Assembly: GCA_015680685.1 (NCBI GenBank)
Contig: MNCI01003660.1
Coordinates: 1,559,103 to 1,623,102 of the forward strand
Direction: 5' to 3'
Origin: Gnetum montanum
Taxonomy: Eukaryota > Streptophyta > Gnetopsida > Gnetales > Gnetaceae
DNA: 64,000 nucleotides
In this document: one piece after another, positions 53,545-64,000 of the stretch
Layout: the number at the start of each line of letters is the position of its first letter
Position numbering within the stretch: position 1 is the stretch's first letter
Translations under genes and position numbers: made by a program
The notes under the pieces: generated by a model
Database searches by the model: none
Seen by the model: the letters and a program-made list of their open reading frames with translations, nothing else
Told to the model about the DNA's origin: nothing

Positions 53545-55253
53545 TGATGAGTGACGAGGTACCCCTATACTCAACCATACGAATATGAGTGTTTCACGCA
53601 CAATCCATTCGAACTCCGCAGATGGGCTAGTTGTGGCATCTAGATAGTTACTTGTTGATCGTAGTTTGTTGTCTTCCTATTGAGAATAGTATTTGCTTTG
53701 TCACGTATGGTTTAGTCCAGAGTGAGGTGTATCATGTGTTCCTAAACTAATGCTACTCTTGGGAGCAATGGAAAATAATCTTTAATTAAGCTAGGAGGAA
53801 AAGGGAGAGAGAGTTAAGCTAATATGAGGTAGGGATAGAGAATCTAAGCTAGCCTCAGTGCGATGAGCATCCGTTCCTTAATCATCTATACACATCTTGG
53901 ACCTCGTGCACGACTACCATTGGTGATGAGTGGCGAGGTACCCCTACACTCAACCATACAAATACGAGCTTCTCACGCGCGATCAGGTCGAACTCCAAGG
54001 ACTAAGTGCTTACACGCCCTAATGGAACACTTAAGGTTAATCAATTGTTGTCTTCCTAGACTTTCTTGTATTGTCATGGTTGTATGGTTAAGTAAGTCTA
54101 AGGTATATGATTTTTATATCTTTTATCTTTATATTGCCTATGCTAAGAGAGGAAAGGGTGAAGAGACTAAGTAACTAACTTTCACTAACTAAGCTTTAAT
54201 CGTCCTAGCATCAGTATCCGTTCCCACTTTCCGTACACGCCCTAAACTAGTGCAACGCTACTGGGATTACCAAACTCTATTCATTACTGGGTTACCAAAT
54301 GTAGCACACGTGCTCAAAGCGGTCATACTGAATGCACTTAACTAGGAGAGTTGAGGCTTGAGAGTGATTAATTATCTAAGTAAGCATTTAAACATTTAAC
54401 AATAATTAAAGTCCTATTTAGCTTAGTCCATATGCTGCAAAGTTTATTAGAAAGTTTGTCTTTATTTCCATACACAATTGTGTGCTCAGGTACAAATTGC
54501 TTGAATAAAGATCTGTTCACTTTGAGACTCCTACTATAGGCACATGGAAATTATTCTATCTCTGGAATGGTAAAACTACTAGAGTTTAGCTAAGGGTCTA
54601 GATATAGATGAGTGAACAAGGGAAAGCTACCTCTTATTTATAAAATTAGCAACAGGTTGCAATATCGCATGTATGCGATATTGCAGGGGCCGACGCGATA
54701 TCGCGACCCATGCAATATCGTGTCCCATCAACTAGGATTATCAAGCGCATGGCCTAGGTACGCTACTAGGATACCAAGTAGTCACACTTAAATGCTCATG
54801 ATTAAGTTGTACTCATTCCACGTTTAAGGAGTTTAGGGTGAAGAGATATTAAGTACGAAAGTAATAAATAATAATAACAATTAAATAATTAAACTAAGTG
54901 AATGCTACAATGATGAAGTAATCTCGATCTTTATTTCTGGTCATGTGCATGTCCAAGTACGTCACACTCGAATAAAGGATGTTGTACAATTATAGTCATC
55001 ACACTACGGGCATGCACTGAGAGGAAGGGTAGAGAGGAAAACTGACAAAAAGATCTTACACTAAATTGACTCTCTAAGACTGACCAAAAAGACTTCCTTC
55101 CCGTGTGCCTTCATGTGTATTTATAGGCTCACACATGAACCATGATATCGCATATCTGATATCGCTAGTGGATGCGATATCGCTGCTAGATGCGATATCA
55201 TGTATCTAATATCGTGGATTTGATATCGCAACTTGATGAATCAGAATTCATCA
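53545..55253 (-). repeat. 3' LTR of element E7, interrupted by L8
   Basis: TGATGAGTGACGAGGTAC... to ...CAGAATTCATCA, in pieces 53545..53923 and 54731..55253. The minus-strand TATA box is at 55118..55125. Six GATATC-type motifs lie at 55143..55230 with irregular spacing, CGs largely lost. E7's internal sequence follows at 55254. GTAAG (53540..53544) should be its target duplication; the partner lies outside the window. Confidence 0.8.
53924..54730 (-). repeat. L8 solo LTR within the E7 LTR
   Basis: TGATGAGTGGCGAGGTAC... to ...CGTGTCCCATCA, 807 bp. Flanks ATTGG (53919..53923) and ACTAG (54731..54735) are a target duplication with two transitions; comparison with other LTRs suggests an original ACTGG. 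TATA complement at 54635..54642 and four palindromes at 54658..54720. No internal region: a solo LTR. Confidence 0.82.
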
Positions 55254-55473
55254 TACCCCCACAACTGAATGAAAACTCATCCTTGAGTCAAAATGAGAAC
55301 AAGCCCCATTGATTACACAGTGGATAGGTATGGGATTATTGACTAATAGGGGATCTATTCATGCCATAGTGGAGAACTCAATAGAACAATATTGGACACA
55401 ACACAAAAAATGAAAAATTCCTAAAATTACAAAATTGGGTGGAACTCATGTGGTTGCTGGTGGCGGTGGCTCC
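55254..55473 (-). other. E7 internal 3' end
   Basis: Polypurine complement TACCCCCACAACTGAATG then sequence matching 34316..34530, ending at 'ggcggtggctcc' where the Tat element E8 is inserted. Confidence 0.75.
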
Positions 55474-58400
55474 TGTAGTGACCGAAAACGTCAGCAGCTG
55501 GAAAACACCGAGAGGTCATCAGTCGTTGACAGTCTTAACCCCGAATCAGTGTGAGGGCCGTGCTAGATGAAATGGAACTAGGGCACCCTGAACAGTCTGG
55601 TCGATCAAACAAGGACTTAGTCGGTGTTAATATAACCTTTCGTAAACAAATAATTTGAAAACGAGACCTCTAGCATAAAATGATAACTTTAAATGCAAGA
55701 GGAACAGAAAACAATGTAAAAATGCAATAATAAAAAAGAAAAAATAAAGTAAAATGTAGTTAGGAAAATGCACCGCTTCAAGATTATGATTTCACTCTGT
55801 CAAGGTGGATACAATTGGTTGCGTGACGCTAGGAGGCGCAGAGATCCCAAAGGTAACCAAGACGTCCAAAGCAAGACAACTGTATGCTTGAATGCAGACT
55901 CGAGAGTCAACATGCATAATGCTATGAGGATAGCAGGAAAGAGTAGAATAGAATGCCAAAATGAGAGTGCCAACTATTTGCAGTATCAAACAAGATGTTT
56001 ACAATGCTCAGAAATGCAATGCCAACTTTTTCTTGCCAGCTAATCAAATTGTCAACCAGCCGATGGACTGACCTGCTACTTGTGTTTTTGCAAAAAAGAC
56101 TCAGAACCCCTTTTAGCATTTCTCATTGGGGTATTTATAGGGCCAAGGGCACGTGAAAGGGGAGGTTTGGACCCCATGTGTCTTGGGCCCACGTTGACTT
56201 GTCTACGCTGCATGAGCATGCATGATCGTTGGACATGCATGACCGTTGTAATTACGAGCCTGCCACATTGTAATTGTGAGCATGCCATGTCATAATTGTG
56301 CCGTCAGAGTTTGGAGATGTGTGCCAATGGTGCAATTAGGTGAAGTGCATTGATGTGGCATAACTACTTGCTACGCTACACTATGCTTTGTAACGTAGCA
56401 TGTTGGCATAGTGTAGCATCTTGTTACGCATCTTGCTGCATGTGTTGGAAGCCTTCGAAGCATGCTGACTATTTATTGCATATTTACTATGCTACGTAGC
56501 GTAGCATAGCGTAGCAGTTGGCCTTAGTCGCAAAAAATGTCACCAATCTACAAACTTTACCTTTTGCACTGTGAAACTTGCGAACTTGCTGATCCTGCCC
56601 TTTGAGTTGCCCTCTATCACTTCCGTAAAATTGCTACACCGTTCTGCACCATGTAGCTCAGCGTAGCGTAGTAGCCAACATGGTTTGCCTTTTGCCAAGT
56701 TTGTCACTTTCTGGTGGAAGGAGACATTGCTGGAGGACTTGAAGTCGGGCGAAAGGTCTAACCGCCTAGCTTTTGCTGCGTTGTGCTACGCTGTGTAGCC
56801 TAGCATAGCGTAGCACTTTGCTTCTGCAAACGTCTTCTGAAGTCTACTATGCTACATAGCGTCGCGTAGCAAACTCCTTGGTTTAGAAAACTTGCTGAAG
56901 CACTTCGTTCTGCAATCATTTTCTGAAGCCTACTATGCTACGCAGCGTAGCGTAGCAAACTCCTTGACTTAGAAAACTTGTTGAACTATTTTGCACATTC
57001 TGAGCACCACCAACAGTTCCACGCATTGCTCCTATGTGCGCTATCTACTAGGTGAACTACTCAGGTGGGTAAGCTAGAGAATCTGTTTAGCCTATTGGCA
57101 TCAGGAGTAGAAAACTTGCCGAACTAGACAGTCTGAACATCAGAGCATCCATCTCTTGAAGAACTATCGTGACGCTATGCGGACTACAAAGACCTGGTGA
57201 AGCAAGAATGTCTTCACGTTTTAGGGTGTTTCATTGGCCCCTCTTTGTCGATGTGTGGAGGATTGGCCAAAGAGACGTTGACAAAGAATACGAAACACCA
57301 CGGAAGACAAAATGCTAACATTGTTGTTCAGTGATCACCAAGATGTCGCTTAGTTATGCTTGAGAGTGTTGCATTGGTTTTTGCGGGGGGAAGGGGCAAA
57401 GCGGGGAGGAAAGAGGTTCAGGAAAAGGATAAAGATGAGGCTTAGCATAGTTCCTCATCGGAGTGCTCATGAGGGAGTTATTCGCATTTTCATCTTTACT
57501 TTCGTTGACCTTTGACCTCTCATCAAAACGTTTGAAGAGGGTGATTGCAAAACGGCTTATGTGCCATTTGTTTTAGGCACGTTTTTGCTCTCTTACGCTT
57601 TTTCCTTTTTCTGTTTACATTTGTGAACAACCTAGCTATAGGACGAGTGTTCCTTTCATGGGATGAGTTGTGTTACATTTGTATGGGGCTTTAACCTGCT
57701 TACAGATGCTTTCCATGTAGTGAGCTGCATTACGCACGTCATGGGTTTTGCAATTGAGCAAACAGGAGGGCTTAACAGACATATGAAAAAGCTTGTGAAA
57801 GAGAGGGGAGTGTGGATCATGGGTATGCGGAGTGAGACGAGGAAAATGAAGGGGAGGAATAGGATGTGCACTCCAATGTAGCTAAGCTAGTCGAGATGAC
57901 CCCTTAGAACGATGTAGCATTTGCTGCTATGATGAGACACACCTTCGGCCGCACCCTGCAAACATGACAAAGAGCGAACCAAAAGAGATAGCCACGATGA
58001 AAAATGAAGGCAAAGGTCTTGCTTGCTGCAGATGTTTTTGAAGCTCTTGGACGCCTTTGCTGGTGTATGGTGTCCAAACTAGGAAGGCTAGCAGTGGCCT
58101 CAGTAGCATCAGCGTGGAGGAGCTGGCATCGAAGGAGCAGGGAGTTGCTGTGAATGCAGATGCTCAAGAATCCCTACCGAAGGCATGCATTCTCAGTTTA
58201 GTTATAGGATCAGCTACCGCATAGCTAAAAGTCGTGCGAGCCCAGGCATCAACAGGGAGTTGGAGGGTAACAATATTGTGGCTGGGTCACAATATTGTCG
58301 GAACTCCAACAGCAGGCATTGACCAAGGAACTATCGTCAAGGCGATGGGCTGTGGCGACGGTAGGTCCGAGGGGTCAGTGAAATGTCATACGACATCTCC

Positions 58401-58569
58401 GGGGGATCAGTAGGATGCTAAGAATGGTAGCATTGCATATGTTCCAGAGCGTGTCTTCATTGCGTTGCGAACTACATTCTGGAACTACAACTCCCCTCCC
58501 ATGTCGGCACTGTGCATGCTCACTTGATGTGCGCATGCTCGCTTGACATGTGCATGCTTGCTTGATGTG
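55474..58569 (-). repeat. E8 3' LTR and untranslated region
   Basis: No genes; open stretches such as 55768..56043 and 57656..57871 are not protein-like. Minus-strand TATA box at 56132..56139 (TATTTATA on plus). From 56370 to 56960 there are repeated palindromic GCTACG/CGTAGC clusters. A pyrimidine run near 57585..57620 (TTTTTCCTTTTTC) could be the polypurine complement, which would put the LTR end near there, but this is not resolved. Confidence 0.55.
56370..56960 (-). promoter_or_regulatory. GCTACGTAGC palindrome clusters in the Tat LTR-like region
   Basis: Clusters at about 56370..56430, 56485..56515, 56655..56670, 56775..56810, 56845..56872 and 56930..56957. Several share a 'ctactatgctacRYagcgtagc' form and two are followed by 'aaactccttg'. 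The core is GCTACGTAGC and GTAGC multimers. They are upstream of the minus-strand TATA box at 56132, so probably in U3. Confidence 0.5.
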
Positions 58570-58985
58570 TGCTCGGTGTAGATACATGTTGGGGATGTGT
58601 CATGAACCCAATTTAAGATCCTGGTAGACCATGTGTTGTTTTAAGGTCCTAGTAGATCGTTGTGCTGGTTTAAGGTTCTAGTAGACCGTATGTGCTAATT
58701 TAACGTCATAGCGTACATGCTATGCCAGTTTTACATCATAGCAGATGAGCTATGCCAGTTTAACGTCATAGGGGATGAGCTGTGCCAGTTTTACGTTGTA
58801 GCAGAAGATTACTAACTTTGCTAGTTTTACATTGTAGCAGACGAGCTGTGCCAGTTTTACGTCGTAGCGGATGAGCTGTGCTAGTTTAACATCATAGCGG
58901 ACGAGCTCTGCCAGTTTTATGTTGTAGCGGATGATTGCCAACTTTGCTAGTTTTACGTCGTAGCAAACGATGCTTACTGTGTTCA
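58570..58985. repeat. Tandem repeat, unit about 30-38 bp, 3' of integrase
   Basis: At least ten copies of 'gc(c/t)agttttacgtcgtagcggatgagct' type units, the first two with 'ggtttaaggtcctagtaga'. On the minus strand they stay open and encode YDVKLAQL-type 10-residue repeats (58750..58986), directly after the integrase stop. Tat-lineage elements often carry tandem repeats in this position. Confidence 0.8.
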
Positions 58986-59013
58986 TGCTTCAGATGTAGT
59001 ACTGCTTGAGATG

Positions 59014-60190
59014 TTAATGATTCACCGAGTTTGCGAGCTCATTTCCATCCATGTCCACCAGCTTGAAGGCTCCGTTCCCAAAGGCTTTAGTGACCATGTA
59101 TGGGCCTTCCCAGTTGGCTGAGAATTTGCTTACATGTTCACAGACGGCTTTGAGGATGAGGTCTCCCTTCTGTATTGGCTGTTGATGCAGGTTTGCATGA
59201 TGTTTTTGTCATTTCTTGCTATAGTAGTGCTCTATGTAGCTCAACATTTGTGCACACTCCTCTATTGAGTTGAGGTCGATAATTTTCAACTCGTTGTTCT
59301 GGGCTTCACTCACGACATTAGATAGGATCATCCAGAGTGATGGTATCTACAACTCAAGAGGCAACATAGCTTTAGATCCATAAACGAGACTGTAAGGGGT
59401 CTTACTTGTCGCGGTCATGCATGTCATTCTGTAGGCCCATAGAACACAGAGGATTTGCTCATGCCACTGCCTCTTGCTGTTGTTAAGCATCGACTTCAAC
59501 AAGTTGATGATGGACTTATTTGTAGCCTCCACATGCCTGTTGGCCTATGGGTAATATGGGGAGGAGAATGATTGCCTAATGCCTAGATTGCTGTAGAAGG
59601 TTCAGGTTTCTGTACTACTGAACTGTGGTTCGTTGTCAGTTACAATAGTCATTGGAAGCCCAAACCTTATCATGATGTTGTCTAGAATGAAATGGCAAAC
59701 CTACTGAGATGTCATCTTTCTCAGGGGGATAGCTTCCACCCACTTAGTAAAATACTTAGTGGCAGTGATAATGAAGATATGCCCTATGGAGGACTTAGGT
59801 GTGATAGGTCCTATGAGGTCTAGTCCCCATCGTTGGAAAGGCCACATGATTTGCGTTGGATGCAGATCCGTAGGTGAGACGTGTATGAGATTTGCATATC
59901 TCTAGCACGTGTCACATGTCTTGACTTTTGACAAGTAGTCATGCTCCATATGGGGCCAGTAGTACCATAGGAATCTGATTTTCACAGCCATAGCCCTAGG
60001 TGCTATGTGTCCACCACATAGTCCCTCATGTACTTCATTAATCACCTTCTGTGCCTTCTCCTCACCCACGCATGCCAGTAATATCTTGTCATAAGAACAT
60101 CTACATAGGGCATCATTTCCCATGAGCGTATATTGTCAGGCACGCTTGCGGATCGCATCTCTCTAGGCAGATGTTAGTCCTCTTAGGGGT
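59014..60190 (-). pseudogene. E8 integrase, decayed
   Basis: The zinc-binding HHCC domain (60123..59902) has EVHEGLCGGHI and KTCDTC. The catalytic core follows with WGLDLIGP (first Asp, near 59835), IVTDNEPQF (second Asp, near 59635) and HVEATNKS (Glu, near 59535). The C-terminal part ends with GPYMVTKAFGNGAFKLVD just before a stop at 59014. All three D,D,E residues survive, but stops (for instance after MTSQ and YYP) break the frame; YYP-stop-A corresponds to the usual YYPQA, a CAG-to-TAG change. In a live element it would insert cDNA into the genome. Confidence 0.88.
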
Positions 60191-60418
60191 TCGTTGTGTT
60201 GCAGGTAGGCTTTAATGTTGGTGTACCACTCCTGGGTATTCGTAGTGCTGATAGAGGCCACGTGTCCCACCTAAGTGATAGGCTCAGTACATTCGACAAT
60301 CAAAGTTGGTAGACTTGCAAACAAGCGTGGTGGAATATTTAGTGCTAGGGTGGCTAAGGCATTTGCAACGACATTATCATTATGTGGCATGTGTTGCACA
60401 ATTGTAGTCATGAATTGC
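60191..60418 (-). other. E8 linker between second RNase H and integrase
   Basis: Polyprotein spacer with broken frames. No domain was recognised. Confidence 0.5.
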
Positions 60419-60790
60419 TTAAGTAGGCTTTTTTCTAGGTTGCAATGGGGTTGTAGGTATGTAGCTTTTACAGGTATACACCTCAGGGATTTGGTTCACA
60501 ACTAGTTGTGAATCCCTATGAATTGCCAGGTGTTGTATGTGTAGTTTTTGGGTAGTTGAGAGGCCTCTGAGTAGCCCCTCATACTCTGCCACATTGTTGG
60601 TGTAGGGGAACATAAAACAATAGGCAGACGGGTGCATTTCCCCAGAGGGGAATGTAATGATGGCAGCTGCACTACCTCCTCGCGCGGTTGAGGCGTTGTC
60701 GAAGTGTAAAGTAGCTTCCAGGTGTGATGGGACGGGTGGGGTTGTAAGTTGGATCACTATGGATTGACCCTTCATCGATGATTGGCTCAC
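60419..60790 (-). pseudogene. E8 second RNase H domain (archaeal-like)
   Basis: LHFDNASTARGGSAAAIITF (first Asp), NNVAEYEGLLRGL (Glu) and IHRDSQLVVNQI (Asp) reproduce the catalytic pattern of the extra RNase H domain that distinguishes Tat-lineage plant Ty3/gypsy elements. It follows the normal RNase H and precedes integrase. The open frame is about 124 codons. Confidence 0.85.
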
Positions 60791-60826
60791 ATAGTGTAAG
60801 TCGAACTCCGCAGTTATTGGTTTTCA

Positions 60827-61159
60827 TCAAGCTATCCTGCTACTTTCATACAGGTTGTTAGTAATAGCCCGGAGTATGTTGCTTTTGCAAATGATGTTAA
60901 TTGTACTGTAAAACAGGTAGTGCCTCCACTTTTTTAACTCAAACACTAAGGCAAGGCAATTCCTCTCCACTTCATTGTATTTTTCCTCATGTGCTATTAA
61001 TGCATGAGTCAGATAATACATTGGTATCTTAGATTCATTGTCTTGTTTCTGACATAATAGTGTTGTGATAGATGTGTCGGAGGTGGTAAGGTAGATGAAG
61101 AAAGGCTTATCCCTCTGTGGCAGATGCACAGTTGGGAGGTGCAAAAGCTCCTTCTTCAA
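60827..61159 (-). pseudogene. E8 RNase H domain (first)
   Basis: Reads FFIYLTTSDTSITTLLCQKQ, then PMYYLTHALIAHEEKYNEVE and RNCLALVFELKKWRHYL, the standard Ty3/gypsy RNase H order, with TTSD in place of the usual 'xASDxAxGAxL'. It removes RNA from the RNA/cDNA hybrid in live elements. The preceding connection to reverse transcriptase (61160..61254) contains a frameshift. Confidence 0.85.
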
Positions 61160-61254
61160 GTCTTTGAAGGCCTGTTGACATTGGGTTGTTCATTCGAAGT
61201 TAACCCCTTTCTTTAGAAGATGTTGCATGGGGTGTAACTTGTCAGTCAACTTTG

Positions 61255-62115
61255 CTATAAACCTTCGAATGAACTATACCCTACCTTGCAACCCACGTAA
61301 CTCTTTAAGGTTTGTAGGAGGTGCCAGGTTGACGATGGCCTAACTTTGTCAGGGTCCACCTTTATTTCGGCCTCCAATACTACGAACCCTAACATGCGTT
61401 CAGTTTTCACTCCGAAGACACACTTTTTAGGGTTAAGGCACAAATCATGCATTTGACAATACTTAAGGACTATCCCTAGATTGCATAGGTGATCAGTGAC
61501 TTTTTTGGACTTGACTGCTATATCATCCACGTAGTCGTTTAGGGTTTTTAGGATGTAGTCACTGAAGATGTAAGTCATGGCTCGTTGGTAGGTCGCACCG
61601 GTGTTCTTGAGCCCAAAAGGCATCATGGTGTAACAAAAGGTACCCCATGGGGTCATGAAGGTTGTTGTTAGCTGATGCTCTGGATTAATGCGAATTTGGT
61701 TGTAGCTAGAGAAACCATCCATGAAGGATAACAAAGCATGACCAGCCATAGTGTTGATGAGTTGATCAATGCTTGGCAGTGGGAAATCGTCTTTGATCGT
61801 TACTTTGTTCAGATCCTGGAAGTCTATACAGATTCGTATTCCTCCCGTTTTCTTAGAAACCACAACGATGTTGGACACCCATTCCGAGTAATCAACTGCA
61901 CGGATGAAACTAGCTTGGTATAGTTTGGTGATTTCATCTCTTACGGCTAGTGCAATTTTTGATTTAACCCTCCAACTTTCTGCTTGACTACCTTTATGCG
62001 TAGGTCTAGGACAATGTTGTGTTGTATCAGCCACGGATCTAAACCTGACATGTCGCTATATGGCCATGCAAAGACTTTGATGTTGTCTTGCAGAATCTTG
62101 GCTACATTTTTGTGC
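61255..62115 (-). pseudogene. E8 reverse transcriptase, decayed
   Basis: The N-terminal DVFAW-type motif (VFAWPYSDMSGLDPW) is at about 62110..62030 in another frame. Then, in one 260-codon open stretch: SEWVSNIVVVSKKTGGIRIC, DFQDLNKVTIKDDFPLP, FMDGFSSYNQI, TPWGTFCYTMMPFGLKN and the catalytic NDYVDDIAVKS, then NPKKCVFGV and LGFVV. All RT blocks are recognisable. The frame shifts near 62030 and again near 61300. In a live copy it would make cDNA primed by tRNA. Confidence 0.9.
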
Positions 62116-62524
62116 ATCTATGCATCTAGGAGGGAGCTAAGTTCTTAACGTTTTTACTTTCCCATTAGACGTGGTCACAGGCATATCAACGAGAGGGTCC
62201 TCAGTTACATCCCCAGCCTCTAAATCTAGGGTTCAGACTAGATGTTTAGGCCAGTCTGGGGATGTTTCTAAGGATGCTATGGTGCTAGTTGTGGTTGACC
62301 CCCAGTCGATCAGGCCTGGGTTCAATTGTCTTGCGAGCTTGCCATATGGACCTGCTAAAGCTAAAGGCATGGAGAGATCATGATGGATTTCCATTTTTTG
62401 CTCAACCTATCAAAATGAGATGAAAGCCTGGTTAAGAGGCACATGTTAGTAGTAATCATGTATAACGAAAACTTGCAAAGCAATGACGAGATGTAACTAG
62501 CGAAGTATGATGTAAAGATTAAAA
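62116..62524 (-). other. E8 region upstream of RT, no domain recognised
   Basis: The protease would be expected near here, but no active-site motif was found. Broken frames only. Confidence 0.45.
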
Positions 62525-62890
62525 TTTTGCAAGTTTAAAGTCATGGCAAACCTCTATGGCATGGAAATGTAGAGCTGCTAAAACAAGAAATGTAAAACTG
62601 TCGATGTGAGAACGTGAAATTGCTAAAAAATGCAAAATTGCCAATGTGGAAATGTGAAACTGTTAGTTTAGTGTCATTGCGGACTACGAACGCGTAATAG
62701 GTCAAAACTGCTAGTTTAAGATCTTTTTGGACCATTAAAGTCATTGCTACGCTAAGATTACTAGTTTAAGATCTTTTCAGAATGGTAACTAGAGTGGGAC
62801 GCTATGCTAAGAATGCTAGTTTAAGGTCTTTTTGGACCGCGAAAGTTACAACTACGCTGGGGTTGCTAGTTTAAGGTCTTTTCGGACTCG
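62525..62890. repeat. Tandem repeat, unit about 55-65 bp, 5' of RT
   Basis: Units of 'gctagtttaaggtctttttggaccg-gaaagt' type recur at about 62700, 62760, 62815 and 62870, with more diverged 'aaatgtgaaactg' units before them. The core word matches the first units of the repeat at 58570 ('gctggtttaaggtcctagtagaccg'), so one repeat family flanks the pol genes on both sides. Confidence 0.7.
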
Positions 62891-64000
62891 TAACAAAAAA
62901 ATAATATTTTTTTCATTTTTGAGAAAAGCAAACAGTTAGCTTGAAGCATGCTAAGATCTTTCGCCTAGATGTGTTTGTTTTAATTGCCAACAGTGCTACG
63001 ATGTTGTGGCGGCCATGCTACACTGCATGGCAGAGTGGCAAGTTTCCCCTTTTCACCATTACGAACATAAATAGGGATTAAACCCTAATAAGCTTGTCAT
63101 TCTCACCGTAAGAGCGTAGAGCCCATATTCGGAGCACAAAGCAATTTTGGAGCGTAGAGCGATTGTGCTAACAATGAGCAAGACGGGTTTTTGTGTAGCA
63201 ACGAGGAAAAGTATGCGAGTAGGAAGATGGCTCCCAAGAAGGAACGCATTCACTTGGCACTCGCAAAGGTCGAAGGGGTAAAGAAAACCCTACGATGCGT
63301 GACACAAGCACACGTCGTAGTGCGGGAGCACACGCCATTGACCTGGTAAGCTACTATGCTTCCTTTGCTTTCTTGTGATTCTGTTATCGTTTTTTTATTT
63401 TCTGCTTTTATTTTGTGATTCAGTTTCAGTTATCCATGTTTTCTGTCATCGCATTGTTGTTGTTTTGGCCTTTGCACCGTAGTTGTTTCTGTTTCGGCCG
63501 TGGCAGATGCACACACGCTATGTCAACATTGCATGCAAGGCCACCTAACCCGCCACCACTGCAGTTGTCATAACCGCAGGGGTTTAGATAATTTAAGTTA
63601 CTTGGCTTTCGAATGACATAGCGTAGAACTCTTAGGAGGGTTTGGCCATGCATGATGTGACAGTGCGACACATGTTTTGTCAGGGCATATTGTTAATCAC
63701 AGTGTTAGGGTTAATCGCTCTGTTGCTAAGTTAGGCTATTTTCACTATGCTATCACTTTCATGTTCTTGCTACGCTATTGTTGGCGACCATTTGGGACGC
63801 AACCGTCAACAAGTGTTCTCGAACAGGATTTAGGTGCTTGCTGGTCTCTGGCAACACCAAGGCCCAGATACCTCTAAATAAACGCAGTAGTTAATGTGAG
63901 TATGTGTGTGTGCTGTTGCAGTGTGCGGTTGTGAAATATGAAACGATTACGTTGTGTGTAAACTAAAAATGACTTATCTTAAAGAGATTTAGCCAACTTT
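62891..64000. other. Unassigned right end, probably E8 leader or LTR
   Basis: GC-richer sequence with GCTACG words near 62996 and 63770 and a plus-strand TATA-like ACATAAATAGGG near 63064. No gag was recognised. One 40-codon plus-strand frame (63227..63349) starts MAPKKERIHLALAKVEGVKK, and a splice-donor-like GTAAG overlaps its stop codon; support for it as a gene is weak. Confidence 0.35.

Larger units (their letters stand above)
55474..64000 (-). mobile_element. Tat-lineage Ty3/gypsy element E8, incomplete in window
   Basis: Inserted in E7 at 55473/55474 (TGTAGTGACCG start on plus). On the minus strand the polymerase order is reverse transcriptase, RNase H, a second RNase H, then integrase (62115 to 59014), the order of Tat-lineage elements (Ogre/Retand and relatives). 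Left of the integrase are a tandem repeat and a long 3' region with a TATA-bearing LTR-like part. Gag was not identified right of the reverse transcriptase. The right end is beyond the window. It is the only element here with a recognisable LTR-type polymerase, though broken. Confidence 0.8.

Overview
The window looks like a repeat-dense intergenic stretch of a large plant nuclear genome. The evidence is LTR retrotransposons with plant-type primer-binding sites (tRNA-Asp and initiator tRNA-Met), plant Tat-lineage and Athila-like Ty3/gypsy signatures, LINE relics, and one intact plant-type gene with an intron, a delta3-delta2 enoyl-CoA isomerase on the minus strand (40602..41934). The load of old, decayed, nested elements would fit a gymnosperm or another very large genome, but the species cannot be fixed from this sequence. 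No rRNA, convincing intact tRNA, CRISPR or bacterial feature is present.

Layout. 1..169 and 6801..9463 are a decayed minus-strand gypsy gag-protease element (M1). A Ty1/copia-type element (170..6800, perfect CTAGG target-site duplication, TSD) that retains gag but no pol is inserted in it. 9464..11560 is a five-unit tandem array with a period of about 422 bp. 12897..14020 is an RTE-type LINE relic, 14186..15113 a diverged LTR-like block, and 15826..16400 a complex local duplication.

17413..30296 is an Athila-like gag-protease element on the minus strand (E2, TSD CTACT/CTACC). A sister element in the opposite orientation (E1, to 24756) is nested in it, and a 379-N gap hides E1's left end. 30302..30986 plus 39525..39960 are two halves of another LINE, split by element E3 (30987..39524, perfect CATAC TSD). 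The 3' half of E3 appears inverted.

The isomerase gene follows. Its 5' half (part of exon 1 plus about 1.5 kb upstream) is repeated at 48299..49738 as a decaying copy. Between the two copies lies a third gag-protease element (E4, 43492..48297), cut off at its 3' end. 49739..55473 is a set of nested LTRs of the same superfamily, several with recognisable 5-bp TSDs. From 55474 to the window end runs a decayed Tat-lineage Ty3/gypsy element (E8) with RT, RNase H, a second RNase H and integrase on the minus strand.

The most distinctive signal is in the Athila-like LTRs. Just upstream of the TATA box they carry arrays of the 10-bp palindrome GCGATATCGC, often paired around GTAC to make one 24-bp palindrome. 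Unrelated LTR families in the window carry their own short palindromic or inverted-motif arrays in U3. Most elements here keep gag (with or without protease) and lack reverse transcriptase, so they would depend on enzymes supplied in trans. Coding decay is dominated by C-to-T/G-to-A changes. Several single-N positions are assembly joins with exact duplicated flanks.
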